Assembly (NCBI GenBank): GCA_022791395.1
Contig: JAAVZA010000042.1
Coordinates: 1-40,752, forward strand
DNA: 40,752 nucleotides
Reading direction: 5' to 3'
From: Clostridia bacterium
GTDB lineage: Bacteria > Bacillota > Clostridia > TANB77 > CAG-508
The stretch's first letter is position 1. Every line of letters starts with the position of its first letter. Below, one piece after another: positions 7,936 through 16,470 of this stretch. The position numbers and the translations under genes are program-made. The notes beneath the pieces are model-generated. The model searched no databases and was not told the origin of the DNA. It saw only the letters and a list, made by a program, of their open reading frames with translations.

Positions 7936-9087
7936 ATGATAAATTTAAAACAAAATAAAGGAATAACACTTGTAACGCTTATGCTTGCCATTATTATAAT
8001 GTTAATAATATCAAGTGTAATATTATACAATGCTAATACAGCAATGAATACAAGGGCGTTAAATGATATGTATAAAGATATAACAATAATAAAAGATAGA
8101 GTTGATATATATTATGCACAATATGGAACGCTTCCAATAATTAAAACATTATACACAAATGTGGAAAACATTAAAAACATTAATATAAATGATAATGAAA
8201 ACTATTACGTAGTTGATATAGAAGCATTGGAAAATGTGACACTAACATATGGAAAAGATTATAAAGAATATAAGCAAGCTCCAAACAATGAGAAAACAGA
8301 TTTATATATAATAAATGAGCAAAGTCATACAATATATTATGTAGAAGGAATTACATTAGATAATATAAACTACTATACAATACCAAATGAATATACAAAA
8401 GTAAAAATACCAGAAGTTAATCGACTAAAATTAAAAGAATTAAATAACAATATAGCAACATTAGAAATATATGCAATAAACAAAAATGTGGGAATTCAAA
8501 AGATTAATTTATATAAAGGAAGTAATATTTATAAAACATATGAATATACAGATTTAGCAAAAGAACAAAAACAAGAAATTATAGATGTAAAATTAGTTTT
8601 TTATGAAGAAAGTAACTTCCATATGCAAATAATAGATACAAATGGAAATTCTACAACTTCAGAAACAATTACATTGAAAAATGAAGATATAATAAGTACA
8701 AAAGAAGATTTATATGCACTTGCAGAAGTAGTAAATAGTGGAAATACATTAGAAGGAAAAGAAATAAAACAGATAAACGATATAGATTTAGAAGGTAGTC
8801 AAGATAATCAGTGGACACCTATAGGAAACTATGAACAAAATGAAAATTATTATTTTGCAGGAACATATGATGGAAAAGGACATACAATTAGTGGATTATA
8901 TATTAATACCAATATAGGATATAAAGCCTTATTTGGAAAGAATACAGGAACGATACAAAATATAGTATTAAATGTAGAAGATGAAGTAAGCATTATAGAA
9001 ATATCTTCAGTAAATACAGGAACAATAAATAATTGTATAAATAATTCTAATAAAGTAACACAAGATAACCAAGAAATACAATATTAA
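7936..9087 (+). CDS. Pilin-like secreted protein with a GLUG-type C-terminus
   Basis: A 383-residue protein. The N-terminus has a prepilin-like arrangement: basic leader, then KGITLVTLMLAIIIMLII, where cleavage after Gly would expose a hydrophobic helix. The usual Glu at mature position 5 is missing (Val/Thr there), so it may assemble differently or not at all. The C-terminal region (about 270-375) contains GTYDGKGHTISGLYIN and NTGTIQNIVLN, typical of GLUG repeats found in secreted adhesins. Codon use is like the neighbours. It follows spoIVFB by 53 bases with its own GGAGG. The function is unknown; surface attachment is a guess. Confidence 0.65.
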   Translation: MINLKQNKGITLVTLMLAIIIMLIISSVILYNANTAMNTRALNDMYKDITIIKDRVDIYYAQYGTLPIIKTLYTNVENIKNININDNENYYVVDIEALENVTLTYGKDYKEYKQAPNNEKTDLYIINEQSHTIYYVEGITLDNINYYTIPNEYTKVKIPEVNRLKLKELNNNIATLEIYAINKNVGIQKINLYKGSNIYKTYEYTDLAKEQKQEIIDVKLVFYEESNFHMQIIDTNGNSTTSETITLKNEDIISTKEDLYALAEVVNSGNTLEGKEIKQINDIDLEGSQDNQWTPIGNYEQNENYYFAGTYDGKGHTISGLYINTNIGYKALFGKNTGTIQNIVLNVEDEVSIIEISSVNTGTINNCINNSNKVTQDNQEIQY

Positions 9088-9094
9088 TATATAA

Positions 9095-9128
9095 AATGTG
9101 GATAGAGATTATAGTCTTTGTCCACATT
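9095..9128 (+). terminator. Weak hairpin after the pilin-like gene
   Basis: AATGTGGA pairs with TCCACATT around an 18-base loop. No T-run follows, so termination is uncertain. Confidence 0.35.
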
Positions 9129-9174
9129 CTATATACTAATATTAAAAAACTTTATCGAAATTTATTAAATTTAC

Positions 9175-9203
9175 TTGAAAAACACTGTAAAAGCAAGTAT
9201 AAT
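9175..9203 (+). promoter_or_regulatory. Sigma-A promoter of tRNA-Arg(ACG)
   Basis: TTGAAA (9175-9180), 17 bases, TATAAT (9198-9203); the tRNA begins 19 bases later. Confidence 0.85.
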
Positions 9204-9221
9204 AGTAATGTTAATAAAAAT

Positions 9222-9298
<77 letters not shown>

Positions 9299-9337
9299 AC
9301 GACGTATATGTTCGAACTAAATTGAACAGATAGATAC

Positions 9338-9369
9338 AAATATCATTCCCAAAAGGATGATATTTTTTT
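9338..9369 (+). terminator. Terminator after tRNA-Arg(ACG)
   Basis: AAATATCATTC and GGATGATATTT form a short stem followed by a T-run. Confidence 0.75.
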
Positions 9370-9506
9370 GTTGCAAAATTGCGTAAAATATGGTAAAATG
9401 TTTACATAATTTAGAGTTTTGCCAATAAGCAAGTTTTGGATATAGTAACGTTTAACAATGATTATTGTAGAGGAGGAAAAAAAATCATACTATTTATGTT
9501 AATTAT
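9370..9506. other. Gene-free stretch with an orphan ribosome-binding-like sequence
   Basis: No reading frame of any length. GAGGAGG at about 9470-9476 looks like a strong ribosome binding site but no useful start codon follows. It may be the remnant of a lost gene. Confidence 0.35.
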
Positions 9507-9535
9507 TTGATATTTTATATAAAATGTGCTATAAT
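9507..9535 (+). promoter_or_regulatory. Sigma-A promoter of the 9638 gene
   Basis: TTGATA (9507-9512), 17 bases, TATAAT (9530-9535). It predicts a transcript starting near 9542 with a 95-base leader. Confidence 0.8.
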
Positions 9536-9541
9536 AAAATT

Positions 9542-9637
9542 ATCTAATATGCTTACACAGCAAGTATAGAAGAAATTTACTAAATTTTTTCTGGAGGGGC
9601 TGTGTAAACCTCCAGATCATTTTATGGAGGTAGAATT
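9542..9637 (+). promoter_or_regulatory. Switch-like leader with mutually exclusive hairpins over the ribosome binding site
   Basis: Three pairings compete. TTACACAGC (9553-9561) pairs with GCTGTGTAA (9599-9607). CTGGAGG (9591-9597) pairs with CCTCCAG (9609-9615). The same CCTCCA (9609-9614) also pairs with TGGAGG (9625-9630), the ribosome binding site of the 9638 gene. CCTCCA can therefore either free or hide the binding site depending on whether the upstream CTGGAGG is available. The pairings are visible; the switch behaviour and any ligand are inference. Confidence 0.6.
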
Positions 9638-9967
9638 ATGAGCAGATTTTTAGATGAAATTAAAAAAGGTTTTAATGAAGGAAGACAAAAAGCAAAAGCA
9701 GAGGCAAATGCTAGGCGGGGCGAAGGTAACGCTAAAGTTATAGTGTTTGAAACCACAGGCAAAATTAAGTTAGCTACATTGTGTGGTGACTCAGTATGCA
9801 GAGAAAATCTTACTGCATATAAGCAATGTCCTCAGGAACTTCTGGATTGCGTTCCACCTGAAATTGTTGCTTTTTGCAAAGAAACTGCGCCCCATTATCT
9901 CTATCTTACTAAAGATGAGAATGGGGAGACAAAATGGGAATCTACAACAGGTCTTGCTAAAATCTAA
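9638..9967 (+). CDS. Small orphan protein with atypical base composition
   Basis: A 109-residue protein of unknown function. The first 35 residues are a charged helix (KKGFNEGRQKAKAEANARRG); the rest has four cysteines (LCGDSVC, QCPQELLDC) and a Tyr-rich patch (APHYLYLTKDENGE). No signal peptide is seen. Codon use is clearly GC-richer than the neighbours (for example GCGCCC, TGCGTT), which suggests transfer. It contains an in-frame CGG (9716-9718) that must be read as Arg without shifting to give the full product. It is a single-gene unit with its own promoter, structured leader and strong terminator. Confidence 0.7.
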   Translation: MSRFLDEIKKGFNEGRQKAKAEANARRGEGNAKVIVFETTGKIKLATLCGDSVCRENLTAYKQCPQELLDCVPPEIVAFCKETAPHYLYLTKDENGETKWESTTGLAKI

Positions 9968-9978
9968 TTTTCAAAATG

Positions 9979-10027
9979 CCCTCACCCTAAACTTATTATC
10001 AAAAAAGTTTAGGGTGAGGGTTATTTT
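9979..10027 (+). terminator. Strong terminator of the 9638 gene
   Basis: A perfect 16-bp stem (CCCTCACCCTAAACTT and its complement), much GC-richer than local DNA, followed by TTATTTT. Confidence 0.9.
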
Positions 10028-10100
10028 GAGTAAAAAAAATTTATAAAATTCATTATAATAGTATTTCATTTTATAAAAAATATGATATATTTTAATAAAT

Positions 10101-10215
10101 CGATTGATATTTGTATCAATCGTCAAGAGAGCCGAAAAAAGTTGTAGATATCTACGTCAACGGCACCAGTCTGAGTGTTCTTATAGGATTTAATGTCTTA
10201 TAAGGACATTTTTTT
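10101..10215 (+). ncRNA. Candidate structured RNA ending in a terminator, ahead of the fatty-acid operon
   Basis: Hairpin 1 is a perfect 9-bp stem, CGATTGATA/TATCAATCG (10101-10122). A second domain pairs GCCG (10131-10134) with CGGC (10161-10164) and encloses GTTGTAGA/TCTAC-CAAC, with an A6 bulge. A terminator follows: TGTTCTTATA (10176-10185) with TATAAGGACA (10199-10208), then T7. The layout is that of a riboswitch-like attenuator or a stand-alone small RNA. It matches no RNA family that I recognise. About 100 bases separate it from the acyl-CoA synthetase gene. Confidence 0.55.
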
Positions 10216-10313
10216 ATATTCAAAACCTTTAATCTGTATTATACCGAAGAGTCAGTTTAATATATTTTATTTTCGAAATGTGATATAAAAATAATACAAA
10301 ATAGGAGGTTGGT

Positions 10314-12033
10314 ATGGATAGAAAATTATATTCATATACGGAAATAACTGATTTAAAAGACATGTTAAACAAAACAAAAGATATGTATAAAGATAAAATA
10401 GCATACAAAATAAAAATAGAAGCAGGAAAATATAAAACCTATACACATAAAGAGGTAAGAGAAATAATAGATAGACTTGGAACAGCATTAATAGATATGG
10501 GACTAAAGAATAAAAAAATAGCAGTTATAGGAGAAAATAGATTTGAATGGGAAACAGCATACTTATCAATAGTATGTGGAACAGGGATAGTAGTACCACT
10601 AGATAAAGCATTACCAGAAAATGAGCTAGAAGCACTAATAGAAAGGTCACGGAATAGAAGCAATATTTTACTCAAAAAAATATGAAGAAACAATAAACAA
10701 AATCAAATATAATGAAAACAATAAATTAAAACATTTAATATCAATGGATATGGAAATACATACAGATGGAGTATATTCACAAGAAGAACTAATTAAAAAA
10801 GGGAAAAAATTAATAGCAAATGGAGATAGAAGATTCCTAGATGCTAAAATTGATGCAGAAACTATGAGTATTATGCTATTTACATCAGGAACAACGTCAA
10901 AATCCAAAGTAGTGGCACTATCACACAAAAATATATGTTCAAATTTAATGGATATAGCAAGCGTTTTAGACGTTAATGAACAAGATACCTTACTTTCTAT
11001 CTTACCAGTTCATCATGTTTTTGAATGTACAGTTGGGTTTTTATTATCGCTATATAAAGGCTCTAAAAGAACCTTTTGTGATGGGTTAAGACACATAGTA
11101 GAAAATATAAACGAATATCAAGTTACTGTTATGGCATGTGTTCCAAGCATATATGAAAGAATTTTTATGATAATTAGAAAGCAACTTGAAAAGCAAGGAA
11201 AACTTAGGGAGATATTAGAAAAAGAGGAAAAATATAAAAATTTTCCAATGGAAGAAAAAAAGAAAGCCTTTAAAGAAATACACGAAATGCTAGGGGGAAA
11301 AATAAAATTATTCATAAGTGGAGCGGCAGCCTTAGACCCGGTAATAGAAGAAAAATACAGACTACTTGGTTTAAATCTAGTCCAAGGATATGGATTAACA
11401 GAAACCTCTCCAGTGGTTGGAGTGGGAAGCGATAAATACTATAAAACAGGTTCAATTGGTAAAGCTGTTCCAAGTGTAAAAGTAAAAATTCAAGAGAAAA
11501 ATAATGAAGGAATAGGTGAATTACTTGTAAAAGGACCAAGTGTAATGCTTGAATATTACGGTAATGAAAAAGCAACAAAGGAAGCAATTAAAAATGGATG
11601 GTTTCATACAGGAGATTTAGCAAGAATTGATGAAGAAGGATACATATTCATATGTGGAAGAAAGAAAAGCGTAATAGTTTTGAAAAATGGTAAAAATATC
11701 TTCCCAGAAGAAATGGAAAATCTAGTAAACAAAATAGAAGGAGTTAAAGAATCCTTCATTTTTGGGAAAAAACAATCAAATGATAAGGACGATATAAAAA
11801 TAAATGTAAAAATAGTATATGATAAAGAATTGGTTAAAGATACATATAAAGTAGTAAGTGAGGATGAAATATATAAAGTATTATCAAACAAAGTAAAAGA
11901 GATAAATCAAACAATGCCAAAATATAAAGCAATAAGAGGCATATTACTAACAGAAGAACCGTTAATAAAAACAACAACGAATAAAATAAAAAGGCAGGAA
12001 AATTTAGATGTTATTGAAAAATCTAAAAACTAA
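10314..12033 (+). CDS. AMP-dependent acyl-CoA synthetase, with a CGG +1 site
   Basis: A fatty acyl-CoA (or acyl-ACP) ligase that activates fatty acids with ATP. The ordinary frame stops at 10685. Skipping the C of CGG at 10650 joins the two parts into 572 residues, a normal length. The phosphate loop is FTSGTTSKSKVV, with Ser replacing the usual Gly and Pro of TSGTTGxPK. VQGYGLTETSP and GWFHTGDLARIDEEG are the canonical A5/A7 motifs, and GRKKSVIVLKNGKNIFPEE the hinge region. It heads the fatty-acid operon and its 3' end overlaps birA by 26 bases. It may recycle exogenous or turned-over fatty acids. Confidence 0.85.
10650..10652 (+). other. CGG +1 site 1 (acyl-CoA synthetase)
   Basis: Context TCA-CGG-AAT. 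The zero frame ends at TGA 10683-10685; reading GGA restores RSGIEAIFYSKKYEET and the rest of the enzyme. Confidence 0.85.
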
Positions 12034-12586
12034 ATTTTTAGGAAAAAATGCAATTTATTATAAACAAATAGACTCAACACAAAATCAAATATGGAGATTA
12101 TTAAAAAATAAAAATACACCAAATGGAACTTTAGTAATGGCAGATATCCAGACCAATGGAGTGGGAACACACGATAGAATTTGGTATACAGATGAAGAAA
12201 ATAACATAGCATTTTCATTTTTTATAAAAATGAATTGCAACATTAAAAAAATAGAAGGAATAACAATAAAAATTGCACAAATTATATTAGAGGTATTTAA
12301 AAATTTATACAATATAGAATTACAAATAAAAGTGCCAAATGACATTGTATATAATGGGAAAAAACTAGGTGGAATTCTAACACAAACTAAAGTAATTAGA
12401 GAAAATGTAAAATATTTAGTTGTAGGAATAGGAATAAACACCCAAAAACAAAACTTTAATATTGAAATAAAAGATATAGCTACATCAATAAAAAAAGAAT
12501 TTGGTGTAAATGTTGATACAAAAGAATTCATAACACAATTCTGCAATGAATTTGAAAAAGAAATATTAAAAAGGATGGAAAGTTAA
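12008..12586 (+). CDS. birA: Biotin--[acetyl-CoA carboxylase] ligase
   Basis: A 192-residue biotin protein ligase that attaches biotin to AccB, encoded downstream in the same operon. It holds only the catalytic domain, without the DNA-binding N-terminus of bifunctional BirA, so it should not act as a repressor. The biotinyl-AMP loop is QTNGVGTHDRIWYT near residue 50, with Val and Thr at positions often Arg. KVPNDIVYNGKKLGGIL near residue 110 is the KWPND-type motif. The start lies inside the end of the acyl-CoA synthetase gene with AGGA upstream. The C-terminal SH3-like domain is largely absent. Confidence 0.9.
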   Translation: MLLKNLKTKFLGKNAIYYKQIDSTQNQIWRLLKNKNTPNGTLVMADIQTNGVGTHDRIWYTDEENNIAFSFFIKMNCNIKKIEGITIKIAQIILEVFKNLYNIELQIKVPNDIVYNGKKLGGILTQTKVIRENVKYLVVGIGINTQKQNFNIEIKDIATSIKKEFGVNVDTKEFITQFCNEFEKEILKRMES

Positions 12587-13522
12587 ATGAAAATTGGATT
12601 TTTATTTCCAGGTCAAGGATCACAAAGCATAGGAATGGGAAAAGACCTATACGAAAAATACGAAATAGTAAGAAATATATATAATGAAGTAAAAAAACTA
12701 ACAGGTATAAACATTGCAAAAATAACTTTTGAAGGACCAGAAGAATTATTAAACGAAACCAAAAACACACAACTTGCAATATTAACAATGAGTTTAGGAA
12801 TATTAGAAATATTAAAACAAAAAAATATAAAATGTGATATACAAGCAGGTCTAAGTTTAGGAGAATATACAGCACTAATAAATAGTCAAGTTCTTTCATT
12901 AGATGAAGGAATAAAACTAGTTCAAAAAAGAGGAGAATATATGCAAAACTTATTACCAGAAGGAAATTGGCAAATGGCAGCAATATTAGGACTTACAGAT
13001 GAACAAGTAGAAGAAATATGTAAAAAGGTAAAATGTGGTTTTGTAAAACCAGCCAACTATAATACATTAGGGCAAGTGGCAATCTCAGGAGAAGAAAAAG
13101 CTATTAAAGAAGCAGAAATAATTGCAAAAGAAAGCGATGCAAAAAAAGTAATGATACTAAAAACAGCAGGACCATTTCATACTGAAAAACTAATAGAAAG
13201 TTCAAAAGCCTTAAGAAAAGAATTAGAAACGATAACAATAAATAAATTAGAAACAAAAGTAATAAAAAACATAGATGGAGAATTTTACGAAAATACAGAT
13301 GATATTAAAGATATACTAGCAAAACATATTATAAATCCTGTAAGATTTTCAAAGACACTACAAAATATGTTAGATAATGGAATTGATACCTTTATAGAAA
13401 TAGGACCAGGAAAAACTTTATCAGGATTTGTAAAAAGAATGAAAACAGAAAAAAACATACAAATATTTAATATAAATGATGTAATAAGTTTAGAGAAGGT
13501 TTTAAGTTTTATAAATATGTAA
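12587..13522 (+). CDS. fabD: Malonyl-CoA:ACP transacylase
   Basis: A 311-residue enzyme that moves malonyl groups from CoA to acyl carrier protein. The N-terminal FPGQGSQSIGMGKDLYE is typical. The catalytic serine is in AGLSLGEYTALI near residue 90, and the histidine in GPFHTEKL near 200. FIEIGPGKTLSGF near 270 closes the fold. The ATG follows directly on the birA stop, so translation is coupled. The DNA after the stop holds a small palindrome before fabG. Confidence 0.95.
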   Translation: MKIGFLFPGQGSQSIGMGKDLYEKYEIVRNIYNEVKKLTGINIAKITFEGPEELLNETKNTQLAILTMSLGILEILKQKNIKCDIQAGLSLGEYTALINSQVLSLDEGIKLVQKRGEYMQNLLPEGNWQMAAILGLTDEQVEEICKKVKCGFVKPANYNTLGQVAISGEEKAIKEAEIIAKESDAKKVMILKTAGPFHTEKLIESSKALRKELETITINKLETKVIKNIDGEFYENTDDIKDILAKHIINPVRFSKTLQNMLDNGIDTFIEIGPGKTLSGFVKRMKTEKNIQIFNINDVISLEKVLSFINM

Positions 13523-13525
13523 AGG

Positions 13526-13540
13526 TCGCATAATATGCGA
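13526..13540. repeat. Short palindrome between fabD and fabG
   Basis: TCGCATA-A-TATGCGA, a perfect 7-base inverted repeat in the only wider gap inside the operon. It could be an operator or an mRNA-processing hairpin; nothing further supports either. Confidence 0.4.
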
Positions 13541-13566
13541 ACCAAGAACAAGGAGGATAAGCATAA

Positions 13567-14301
13567 ATGAATAAAGTTGCATTAATAACAGGAGGGGCCA
13601 GAGGAATAGGAAAAAGTATTGCAATAACTCTTGCAGAAAATGGATATGATATTGCAATCAATTATAGAACAGAAAATGAAGAATTAAAAAATACAAAAAA
13701 GGAAATTGAAGAAAAAGGCGTAAAATGTCTTGCTGTTAAAGGGGATGTATCTAACTTTGAAGCTTGTCAAGAGTTTATAAAAGAGATTATAGAAGAATAT
13801 GGAAAAATAGATGTATTAGTAAACAATGCTGGAATAACAAAAGACACATTATTAATGAGAATGAAAAAAGAAGATTTTACAGAGGTAATAGATATAAATT
13901 TAGTTGGAACCTTTAATGTAACAAAAAATGTAATAAGCCATATGATAAAAGCCCGTTCAGGAAAAATAATAAACATATCATCAGTAGTAGGAATAGCAGG
14001 AAATGCAGGTCAAACAAACTATTCAGCATCAAAAGCAGGAATAATAGGCTTCACCAAAAGCCTAGCAAAAGAAGTAGCATCTAGAGGAATATTAGTAAAT
14101 GCAGTAGCACCAGGGTTTATAGAAACAGGAATGACAGATGTATTAAAAGAAGAAATTAAGGAAGAAATTTCAAAAACTATTCCATTAAAAAGAATAGGAA
14201 GTTCTAAAGATGTTGCAAACCTTGTAAAGTTTTTGGCAAGTGATGAAAGTTCATATATAACAGGGCAAGTAATAAATGTAGATGGCGGAATGCTAATGTA
14301 A
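13567..14301 (+). CDS. fabG: 3-oxoacyl-ACP reductase
   Basis: A 244-residue short-chain dehydrogenase that reduces 3-oxoacyl-ACP with NADPH. The nucleotide site is TGGARGIGKSIA near residue 8, NNAGIT near 86 is structural, the catalytic Ser is in IINISSVVG near 138, and YSASKAG near 152 holds Tyr and Lys. The C-terminus SSYITGQVINVDGGMLM is typical FabG. AAGGAGG precedes the ATG. The gene has no CGG codon and no frame break. Confidence 0.96.
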   Translation: MNKVALITGGARGIGKSIAITLAENGYDIAINYRTENEELKNTKKEIEEKGVKCLAVKGDVSNFEACQEFIKEIIEEYGKIDVLVNNAGITKDTLLMRMKKEDFTEVIDINLVGTFNVTKNVISHMIKARSGKIINISSVVGIAGNAGQTNYSASKAGIIGFTKSLAKEVASRGILVNAVAPGFIETGMTDVLKEEIKEEISKTIPLKRIGSSKDVANLVKFLASDESSYITGQVINVDGGMLM

Positions 14302-14313
14302 GGAGTAATGAAA

Positions 14314-15546
14314 ATGAAAAAAAGAGTAGTTATAACAGGACTTGGAGCAATAACTCCAATAGGAAAAACTGTAGATGAAATGTGGGATGGAATTTTAAAA
14401 AAGAGATGTGGAATAGATGAAATAAAACTATTCGATGCAAGCGATTTTAAAACAAAATTTGATGCAGAAATAAAAGACTATAACCCATTAGATTATTTTG
14501 AATTAAAACAAGCAAAACGATTTGATAGAAGTTCCCAGTTTGCAGTAATTGCAGCAAGAGAAGCGTTTAAAGATTCTGGAATAAACGAAGAAAATACAGA
14601 TTTTAAAAAAGTGGGAGTATTTGTTAGTTCAGGAATTGGAGGATTAACTACAATACAAGAGCAATGTGAAACAAATCATATAAAAGGTCATAATAGAGTT
14701 TCACCTATGTTTATACCTATGGGAATTGCTAATATGCCAGCAGGAAACATTGCAATAGAAATAGGAGCAAAGGGAGAATCTATTTCTATAGTTACAGCAT
14801 GTGCCTCATCAACACATGCAATAGGAGAGGCATATAGAAACATAAAAGATGGATATGAAGATGTTATATTTGCTGGTGGAGCAGAAGCTGCAATTTGTGC
14901 TGTAGGAATGGCAGGCTTTGAAAATATGAAAGCCCTAACACATGCAGATACAAAAGAAAGAGCAAGTATACCTTTTGATAAAGAGAGAAGCGGATTTGTT
15001 ATGGGTGAAGGTGCAGGAATTATTGTACTTGAAGAATTAGAACATGCCAAAAAAAGGGGAGCCAAAATATATGCGGAAGTAATAGGATATGGAGCAACTT
15101 CAGATGCTTATCATATTACTTCACCTGATCCGGAAGGAGAGGGAGCTTCAAGAGCAATTATAAGAGCAATAAAAGATGCTAATATAAAACCAGAAGACAT
15201 AGACTATATAAATGCACATGGAACATCTACACACTTAAATGATGCTACAGAAACTATAGCTATAAAAAGCGCTTTAAAAGTAGTAGCAAATAAGGTAATG
15301 GTAAGCTCAACCAAAGGAAATACAGGGCATTTATTAGGGGCTGCTGGAGCAGTAGAAGCAATAATATGTGCAAAGGCAATTTTAGAAGGAAAAGTTCCTC
15401 CAACTATCAATTATAAAGTAAAAGATGAAGAATGTGATTTAGATATAGTACCAAATGAACCAAGAGATGCAAAATTAGATATTGTTATGTCTAACTCTTT
15501 AGGTTTTGGAGGACACAATGCAAGTATTATTATTAGGAGGTTTTAA
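14314..15546 (+). CDS. fabF: 3-oxoacyl-ACP synthase II
   Basis: A 410-residue condensing enzyme that extends acyl-ACP with malonyl-ACP. Start 14314 (MKKRVVITGLGAITPIG) is preferred over ATG 14308 because AAGGAG at 14300-14305 is eight bases from it. The catalytic Cys is in VTACASSTHAIGEA near residue 163, the two His in NAHGTSTHLND near 303 and GNTGHLLGAAGAVE near 340. GFGGHNAS near the end is also typical. It follows fabG closely. The family's in-frame arginines include CGA (AKRFDR), so CGA is decoded normally here. Confidence 0.96.
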   Translation: MKKRVVITGLGAITPIGKTVDEMWDGILKKRCGIDEIKLFDASDFKTKFDAEIKDYNPLDYFELKQAKRFDRSSQFAVIAAREAFKDSGINEENTDFKKVGVFVSSGIGGLTTIQEQCETNHIKGHNRVSPMFIPMGIANMPAGNIAIEIGAKGESISIVTACASSTHAIGEAYRNIKDGYEDVIFAGGAEAAICAVGMAGFENMKALTHADTKERASIPFDKERSGFVMGEGAGIIVLEELEHAKKRGAKIYAEVIGYGATSDAYHITSPDPEGEGASRAIIRAIKDANIKPEDIDYINAHGTSTHLNDATETIAIKSALKVVANKVMVSSTKGNTGHLLGAAGAVEAIICAKAILEGKVPPTINYKVKDEECDLDIVPNEPRDAKLDIVMSNSLGFGGHNASIIIRRF

Positions 15547-15549
15547 TAA

Positions 15550-15993
15550 ATGGAATATGAAAAAATCAAACAATTAATGGAAGATATGGGAAACTCAAAA
15601 TTAACAGCTATAGATATAGATTTTGCAGATGGTACAAAAATCAGTATGAAAAAAGAACAAAAACAAGAAATAATACATATGAATTCTAATTTAGTACCAG
15701 TTAATAATGAGCAAAGTGTAGTTACTATAGAAAATGCTGAAAAACCAGAAGAAATTAAAGGAAATATTGTAAAATCACCAATGGTAGGAACCTTTTATCT
15801 TAAACCATCCCCAACTTCTAATCCATATGTAGAAATAGGAAAAGAAGTAAAAAAAGGAGATACTCTTTGTATAGTAGAAGCAATGAAATTAATGAATGAA
15901 ATAGAAAGTGAATTTTCTGGAAAAATTATAGAAATTTTAGTAAATGATGGAGAACCAGTAGAATATGGTACACCATTGTTTAGAATAGGATAG
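15550..15993 (+). CDS. accB: Biotin carboxyl carrier protein of acetyl-CoA carboxylase
   Basis: A 147-residue carrier that shuttles CO2 on biotin between AccC and AccA/AccD. The biotinylation motif [12 protein letters not shown] lies near residue 113, with Lys as the attachment site of BirA. The C-terminal domain begins at [19 protein letters not shown] near residue 76. The N-terminal part and the linker are variable, as usual. AGGAGG at the end of fabF serves as ribosome binding site. Confidence 0.95.
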   Translation: MEYEKIKQLMEDMGNSKLTAIDIDFADGTKISMKKEQKQEIIHMNSNLVPVNNEQSVVTIENAEKPEEIKGNIVKSPMVGTFYLKPSPTSNPYVEIGKEVKKGDTLCIVEAMKLMNEIESEFSGKIIEILVNDGEPVEYGTPLFRIG

Positions 15994-16002
15994 GAGAATG
16001 TA

Positions 16003-16425
16003 ATGTTAAATAAAGGACAAATAAAAGAAATAATTCCACAAAGAGAGCCCTTCTTAATGATAGATGAAGTAGAGGAATTTATACCAGGTGAAAGTGCAAT
16101 AGCATATAAAAACGTAAATGTAGAAGAGTGGTACTTTAAAGGACATTTTCCAGGAAATCCTATAATGCCAGGAGTATTAATTACAGAAAGTTTAGCACAA
16201 ACAGGAGCAGTTGCAATTTTATCTATGAAAGAAAACAAAGGGAAAAATGCCTTATTTGGAGGAATAGATAAGATGAAATTTAAAAAAATGGTAGTTCCTG
16301 GGGATAGACTTAAATTAGAAGTAAAAATAATAAAAAGAAAAGGACCCATAGGAGTTGGAGAGGCTATAGCAACCGTTAATGGTAGTGTTGCAGCAAAAGG
16401 TGAGTTAACTTTTGCAGTAGTATAA
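16003..16425 (+). CDS. fabZ: 3-hydroxyacyl-ACP dehydratase
   Basis: A 140-residue hot-dog fold enzyme that removes water from 3-hydroxyacyl-ACP. PQREPFLMIDEV near residue 9 and GHFPGNPIMPGVLITESLAQ near 48 contain the catalytic His and Glu. GGAG ends nearly at the accB stop and precedes the ATG. The length is standard. It sits between accB and accC, the common clostridial order. Confidence 0.96.
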   Translation: MLNKGQIKEIIPQREPFLMIDEVEEFIPGESAIAYKNVNVEEWYFKGHFPGNPIMPGVLITESLAQTGAVAILSMKENKGKNALFGGIDKMKFKKMVVPGDRLKLEVKIIKRKGPIGVGEAIATVNGSVAAKGELTFAVV

Positions 16426-16470
16426 CAAATACAATATGAATTATTAATTAAACATAGAGGTGAAAAAACA

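Noticed and set aside
9553..9615. H-type pseudoknot in the 9638 leader
   Set aside because: The helices have pseudoknot order, but only one base would have to cross a 9-bp helix, which is geometrically implausible. Mutually exclusive hairpins fit better.
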